7,378 nt of DNA. Source: Candidatus Hydrogenedentota bacterium (GTDB taxonomy: Bacteria; Hydrogenedentota; Hydrogenedentia; Hydrogenedentiales; CAITNO01). The notes beneath the pieces were generated by a model. It was not told the origin of the DNA. It did no database searches and saw only the letters and a list, made by a program, of their open reading frames with translations. Of this stretch, positions 4,901 to 7,378 are shown piece by piece. The DNA is taken from assembly GCA_903922535.1 (NCBI GenBank), contig CAIXUF010000020.1:1-7378 (forward strand), given 5' to 3'. The position numbers and the translations under genes are program-made. Positions within the stretch are counted from its first letter, which is position 1, and the number at the start of each line of letters is the position of its first letter.

Positions 4901-7206
4901 CTGCCCGACGCCGAGTTGGCGCTGATGACACAGTTGCTAATCACCGGCGACGAGGAATTACAGCCTATTCCGGCCCCGTCTGTGCCATTGTTGGCGGCAA
5001 GAATGCAACCCGCCACCGTGTTGGTGCTGTCCGCATTGTTGGCGTAAATCCCGCCGCCCAGGCCGTCTGCCCCCGTTCCGTTGGCGTTGCCGCCAAGGAT
5101 GCAAAAGCCGTCCACGCGGGCCTTGCTGATCGAGTCCATCGTCACCGCGTGGAAGCCCGGGCTTGCCGTGGCGGCGTTGATGCTCGTCACGTTGACCGCC
5201 GCGTTGCGCCGCGCAAGCACCGTCTCGTTGCCGGCAAACCCGCCGTACAGGGACACCCCCGTCCTCAGGGTAATCGCCTCGCTGTAGGTCTTTCCCTCTC
5301 CACCGCCGCCCTTCACCCAGACCTGGCGCGCGAAGGTGCTCGCGTCGATGGCGGCCTGCAGCGTCTTCTTGGCAGTCCCCCAGGACAGGCCGTCGCCCGT
5401 GTTGTCCGGACGGTCCGCATCGGCATAATAGATCAGTTGTGCCTCGTAGGCGCCAATATCATAGACTACGCTGTCAGTGCCAAAACCGGGGATGTCCACC
5501 GGTCGTGGAGATGTTTCAATGTCCGTGGACGGCGTGCCCGTGCTGGTGCCCGCGTCAATGGCGGCCGAGCCATACCCCAAATGATAGTCCACGATCTTGT
5601 AGGCGCTGCCCGAGGGCGCCAGAGTGCTCACGTCACCCCAGATGGTGATCGTCGTGGCCGTGTTGCCAATAATGGACCACTGCTGGCGCTGGGTCGTGTT
5701 GGCGTTCAGCATCTGTCCGAGCAGCGCGTTGTTCGGCGGATAAGACGCCGCCGAATCGGTCAGCGTGGACATTCCATTCGTCACGGAAGGCGCCGCGGTC
5801 CAGGTCCCATGCATGGCGTACGTGCCGTCCATGAGAAACTTCGGGTCCCCGATCAGATTGCCCCCGTTTCCCGAAAGGGCGTTCAATGACGCCGGGGTCA
5901 GGCTGCTGCTCGTGTCGTTGTCGTAGTAATTGCCGTTGGGATTGTTGTTGAACAGGCAGTACGAGACGGTCGGGTCCGAACCGGCATCGCCTTCATAGAT
6001 GCCGTACTTGGTGTTGTTTTCAAAGAGGGTGTTCTTGAACACCGCCTTTGAGGTGCCCGTGAGAAACACGCCGCCGCCGTTTGCGCTGCTTGTCGCACTC
6101 GAATTGCTGCTGATCGTGCAGTTGATGAAGCTTGGCGCGGACCCCGTGCAATACACCGCACCGCCGCCCGACGCCCCGGTGTAGTTCCCGCTGAAAAGGC
6201 AGTTCGTGAAGGTCACCGGCGAGGTTGCCGCCAGGTACACGGCGCCGCCGCCCGCCCCCGACCCCAGCAGGTTGTTCGCAGCCGAGTTCCCGCTGAACGC
6301 GCACCCCGTAAACGACGGCGTCGATGCGTTGCAGTAGACCGCCCCGCCCATGGCCGATCCAATCCCGGCCTGCTGCGTCACAACGTTCGCGTAAAAGATG
6401 CAGGTCGTAAACACGGGCAACGAACCGCCCGCGCAATACACCCCGCCGCCGTTCGTCGTCGCGTAGTTGGCCCCCATCGTGCAGGACGTGACCGTCGGCG
6501 ACGACGCGCTGCAATACAGCGCGCCGCCCCCCGTGGACAGCACGAGCGGACTTGCCTGGACACCGTTGCCGATAAAGATGCACGCCGAGATCAGCGGCGA
6601 GGAGGCGGCCAGGCAGGCGATCCCGCTTCCGTAGCTCGACGACACATTGGAGATGAACGTGCAGTTTGTGATCGTGTTCGTGCTGTTGAGGTTGTTGCAA
6701 TTGATCCCGGCACCGCTGGCGTCCTGGCCGGACCCGTTCGCCATGCCGCCCTCGATGGTCATCCCGTCGATGCGGGCGTTCGTGAGCCCGTTCATCGTGA
6801 CCACGTGGAGACGGGTGCCCAGCGTGGTCGCGTTCAGGATGCTCGCGTTCACAAGGACATTGCGCTGATCCACCGACGCTTCGCTGCCCGTGAACCCGCC
6901 ATAGAGCGACACGCCCGACTTCATCGTGATCGTCTCGATGTAAGTCCCCGCCTTCACCCAGACCGCGTCCCCGCTCGACGCGGCAGTGATGCCCGCCTGC
7001 ACCGTCTTCTTCGCCGTGCCCCAGGACAAGCCCGTGCTGCTGTCGTTGGCCTGGGCCGCATCGACGTAGAAGGTCGTCGCCACCGCAGCGGGCGCGCAAA
7101 GAAGCAGCACCGCCAACAGGCAGGCAGGGAGACTCCTTGTGACAAACTTGGGCAATCCGGGTGATGCAATCCCGTTGCGGCAAAGGTGTTTCGCGAAGGT
7201 TTTCAT
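1942..7206 (-). CDS. Giant exported surface protein: two beta-helix/anchor-Q modules, Ig-like repeats, sorting-type C-terminus
   Basis: The protein has 1754 residues. ATG 7206 is chosen over an in-frame ATG at 7266 because AAAGGAA lies just upstream and a signal peptide follows directly (h-region LPACLLAVLLLC, cleavage A-V-A after residue 43). Domains in order: module A (44-590) and module B (591-1039), each with a YxxDA...LSWGTAKKT opening, SLYGGFxGxE, glycine-rich right-handed beta-helix rungs (GGGxxYC...P...NCxxSxN), GDPKF, and a choice-of-anchor-Q ending (IDAG...RPVDI...DIGAYE); a bacterial Ig-like domain (about 1042-1153); five 94-residue Ig-like repeats (1154-1622); an I-set-like domain (about 1631-1723, QW...AGSYYC) lacking the usual strand-B cysteine; and a tail VPVPVFSGLG, hydrophobic stretch and RRHRR. 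The GGG(A/V)xY and (S/A)xN rung motifs recall chlamydial Pmp passenger repeats, but no autotransporter barrel exists. Likely role: cell-surface adhesin or structural protein. No catalytic signature was recognised. It is convergent with the PLC-like gene, 83 bases apart. Confidence 0.85.
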   Translation of the reverse strand: MKTFAKHLCRNGIASPGLPKFVTRSLPACLLAVLLLCAPAAVATTFYVDAAQANDSSTGLSWGTAKKTVQAGITAASSGDAVWVKAGTYIETITMKSGVSLYGGFTGSEASVDQRNVLVNASILNATTLGTRLHVVTMNGLTNARIDGMTIEGGMANGSGQDASGAGINCNNLNSTNTITNCTFISNVSSSYGSGIACLAASSPLISACIFIGNGVQASPLVLSTGGGALYCSASSPTVTSCTMGANYATTNGGGVYCAGGSLPVFTTCIFYANVVTQQAGIGSAMGGAVYCNASTPSFTGCAFSGNSAANNLLGSGAGGGAVYLAATSPVTFTNCLFSGNYTGASGGGAVYCTGSAPSFINCTISSNSSATSSANGGGVFLTGTSKAVFKNTLFENNTKYGIYEGDAGSDPTVSYCLFNNNPNGNYYDNDTSSSLTPASLNALSGNGGNLIGDPKFLMDGTYAMHGTWTAAPSVTNGMSTLTDSAASYPPNNALLGQMLNANTTQRQQWSIIGNTATTITIWGDVSTLAPSGSAYKIVDYHLGYGSAAIDAGTSTGTPSTDIETSPRPVDIPGFGTDSVVYDIGAYEAQLIYYADADRPDNTGDGLSWGTAKKTLQAAIDASTFARQVWVKGGGGEGKTYSEAITLRTGVSLYGGFAGNETVLARRNAAVNVTSINAATASPGFHAVTMDSISKARVDGFCILGGNANGTGADGLGGGIYANNADSTNTVAGCILAANNGTDGAGIGCNSSSPVISNCVISANSASGSGGGVLCRVASAPVLVNCIISGNLAVLGGAVGCDASSPTIINCTVSGDTASAGGSGIVATNGSNPVLQNVLFEGLPSYAVAEADATSDPVVTYCLFHNNPDGDYLDENTTPLTGAAGINALPGNGNNASGDPKFVMRGAAAIAGTWNAAPSYSSATFRTTLTNTAAAYTPNALVGRLVVPNTGLRRQSLIVGNTATTITVAGDATSFAANGDAYTVVDYHLSDLSAAVDTGGPGAKVPVLDLDGKVRPVDIYGLGANGTGTEFDIGVFEAQSFPPAVRSMVRASGDPTNAASVNFTVTFSKPVTGVDLADFALTTTGVSGASLSSVSADSGATRTVTVNTGTGDGSIRLDLNDNDTIIDSTSVPLGGTGTGNGSFASGQAYTIDKTPPTGTVSVNSGAAYCNSTSVTLEVTSDDGSGSGAAQMQFSNDNAAWSGWEDFAASKAWTLSAGDGAKTVYVQFKDAAGNSSTATISDGITLDTTPPTGTMVINSGAAFCVSTKVTLAVTSDDGGGSGVARMQFSNDNDEWSGWEDFAASKAWVLSAGDGAKTVYAQFKDAAGNPSTATISAGITLDTMPPTGTVVINSGAAYCNSTSVTLALTPADGGGSGVVQMQFSNDNAAWSGWEAFAASKAWTLSAGDGAKTVYAQFKDAVGNASTATISDGITLDTAPPTGTVVINNNRSATNTPNVTLALTWNDGAGGSGAVRMRFSDDGSHWTAWGPLAATRAYALPAGDGHKTVRVQYLDLANNRSATFSDYILLDTTLPTGSIIINNGASTTTTQSVTLGLSWSDGTGSGVTRMRFSDNGSTWTYWMPPTATSAHTLPLPNGYHTVRVQYLDGAGNYSAVCSDYIKLQMPGGKDAGAGKAAFSLAYTGSNPINLTEKSNGTITVVPQHANGSVTYQWYRDNGGTPEQVFGGTGATLTLKGINAEKAGSYYCEGSDSTSTVNSEMIRVQVGVPVPVFSGLGLAALAALTALGGATGLRRHRR
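1945..2037 (-). other. C-terminal sorting-type signal (IPTL/PEP-CTERM-like)
   Basis: The last 31 residues form a tripartite tail: a proline motif VPVPVFSGLG, a hydrophobic Ala/Leu stretch, and a basic end RRHRR. This layout is that of exosortase or related sorting substrates. Aligned on the proline, VPVFSGLGL resembles the IPTLxxWG-CTERM class but lacks the Thr-Leu pair and the tryptophan. It predicts transient membrane insertion with possible processing or anchoring. No sorting enzyme is encoded in the window. Confidence 0.55.
2341..3747 (-). repeat. Five tandem 94-residue (282-base) Ig-like repeats
   Basis: On the minus strand the units occupy 3747-3466, 3465-3184, 3183-2902, 2901-2620 and 2619-2341; the first four are exactly 94 residues and the last 93. 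Each begins with (P/L)PTG(T/S) and contains SVTL or NVTL or KVTL, a GSG turn, M(Q/R)FS(N/D), a W..W pair, a DG or NG..(K/H)TV segment with Q(F/Y).D, and ends near LDT. Units 1-3 carry a single cysteine (AAYC or AAFC) and are closely alike at DNA level, whereas units 4-5 lack it and are diverged. The pattern matches beta-sandwich repeats common in long bacterial secreted proteins. Confidence 0.9.
4090..7077 (-). repeat. Intragenic duplication: beta-helix/anchor-Q modules A and B
   Basis: Module A is encoded by 5437-7077 (547 residues) and module B by 4090-5436 (449 residues). They match in order from end to end: LSWGTAKKT at residues 60-68 and 607-615, SLYGGF at 100-105 and 652-657, TNT...C before the rungs, YCLF(N/H)NNP at 416-423 and 861-868, GDPKF at 453-457 and 898-902, GNTATTIT at 514-521 and 960-967, and DIG(A/V)(Y/F)EAQ at 583-590 and 1032-1039. 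The difference of about 100 residues falls mostly in the beta-helix, where B has fewer rungs. Confidence 0.85.
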
Positions 7207-7210
7207 CACA

Positions 7211-7218
7211 TTCCTTTC
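7211..7218 (-). promoter_or_regulatory. Shine-Dalgarno GAAAGGAA that fixes the start of the giant surface protein
   Basis: On the minus strand GAAAGGAA ends four bases before ATG 7206-7204. The spacing from its AGGA core to the start codon is five bases. This supports ATG 7206 as the initiation codon instead of the upstream in-frame ATG at 7266, whose extra 20 residues contain several charged residues and no signal-peptide character. Confidence 0.7.
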
Positions 7219-7268
7219 ACGGTGCTTCCTGTTCTCAGGGGAACCAAGCCAAGTCGCCAAAGGCATAG

Positions 7269-7277
7269 ATTATCACA
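7269..7277 (-). promoter_or_regulatory. Candidate extended -10 promoter (TGT-GATAAT) for the giant surface protein
   Basis: Reading the minus strand, TGT is followed directly by GATAAT, a one-mismatch match to TATAAT with the TGn extension that can compensate for a poor -35. No convincing -35 hexamer lies 16-18 bases upstream; TTGACC at 7320-7315 is near consensus but too far away. Transcription would start around 7262 and leave an untranslated leader of about 55 bases ending in the Shine-Dalgarno. Confidence 0.4.
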
Positions 7278-7361
7278 TTATGCTCGCAATCGCACGGATT
7301 GGTGCGGCCAATGTGGTCAACAAGCAGTCTCCGACCTGCAAGGCGCATTCTTTTTGGGGTG

Positions 7362-7378
7362 CGGCGGTCATACCGCCG
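7362..7378. repeat. Perfect 7-bp inverted repeat with 3-base loop at the window edge
   Basis: CGGCGGT (7362-7368) and ACCGCCG (7372-7378) are exact inverted copies around CAT. It lies about 85 bases upstream of the candidate promoter of the giant surface protein. It could be the stem of a terminator for a gene beyond the window or an operator. No T-run can be judged on the plus strand because the window ends, and on the minus strand the following bases (CACCCCAAAAAG) do not make a terminator. Confidence 0.5.

Noticed and set aside
4090..5889. A 599-codon open frame on the plus strand, antisense to the giant surface gene
   Set aside because: It lies opposite the GC-rich, Gly/Ala/Thr-coding beta-helix gene, where stop codons are rare in the complementary frame. 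Its translation is Arg/Val/His-rich with no domain, signal or Shine-Dalgarno. The minus frame has clear domain repeats and a signal peptide.
7090..7110. Lipobox in the signal peptide of the giant protein (LLLC at residues 34-37)
   Set aside because: The residue before the cysteine is Leu rather than Gly/Ala/Ser, and a clear A-V-A signal peptidase I site follows at residue 43.
6020..7183. A 387-codon minus-strand frame overlapping the giant gene in another frame
   Set aside because: The product is Arg/His/Gly-rich low-complexity sequence, the typical out-of-frame shadow of a GC-rich gene, and it overlaps the signal peptide region of the real gene.
7315..7320. TTGACC as the -35 box of the giant gene
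   Set aside because: It is about 40 bases from the GATAAT hexamer, and the sequence 17 bases downstream of it (CCGTGC) is not a -10.

Overview
The window is GC-rich chromosomal DNA from what looks like a Gram-negative, probably environmental bacterium. The evidence is a very long secreted beta-helix/Ig-like protein with a sortase-like tripartite C-terminus, next to a membrane TPR protein of the TMTC-like kind. These traits are frequent in PVC-group and related uncultured phyla (Lentisphaerota, Hydrogenedentota and similar). That placement is an inference from protein style, because no marker gene is present.

Layout. (1) Bases 1-842, plus strand: the C-terminal part of a polytopic membrane protein whose last residues form six exact 34-residue TPR units; the 5' end lies outside the window. 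(2) Bases 1010-1858, plus strand: a 282-residue exported protein whose predicted mature N-terminus is a tryptophan in a W-G-x-x-x-H context, as in the zinc-dependent phospholipase C / S1-P1 nuclease superfamily. (3) Bases 1942-7206, minus strand, convergent with the first two: a 1754-residue exported surface protein that fills 71% of the window. Its order is: signal peptide; beta-helix plus anchor-Q module A; beta-helix plus anchor-Q module B (an internal duplicate of A); a bacterial Ig-like domain; five 94-residue Ig-like repeats; a final Ig-like domain; and a VPVP/hydrophobic/RRHRR C-terminal sorting-type tail. (4) Bases 7207-7378: its upstream region, with a good Shine-Dalgarno, a candidate extended -10 promoter and a perfect inverted repeat at the window edge.

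All three genes concern the cell envelope or export, but the sequence does not show that they work together. No RNA gene, CRISPR array, insertion sequence or phage gene was seen. The main points of interest are the modular, internally duplicated and mosaic architecture of the giant protein, its paired cysteine columns in the beta-helices, its atypical C-terminal anchor, and the deviant metal-site spacing of the phospholipase/nuclease-like protein.
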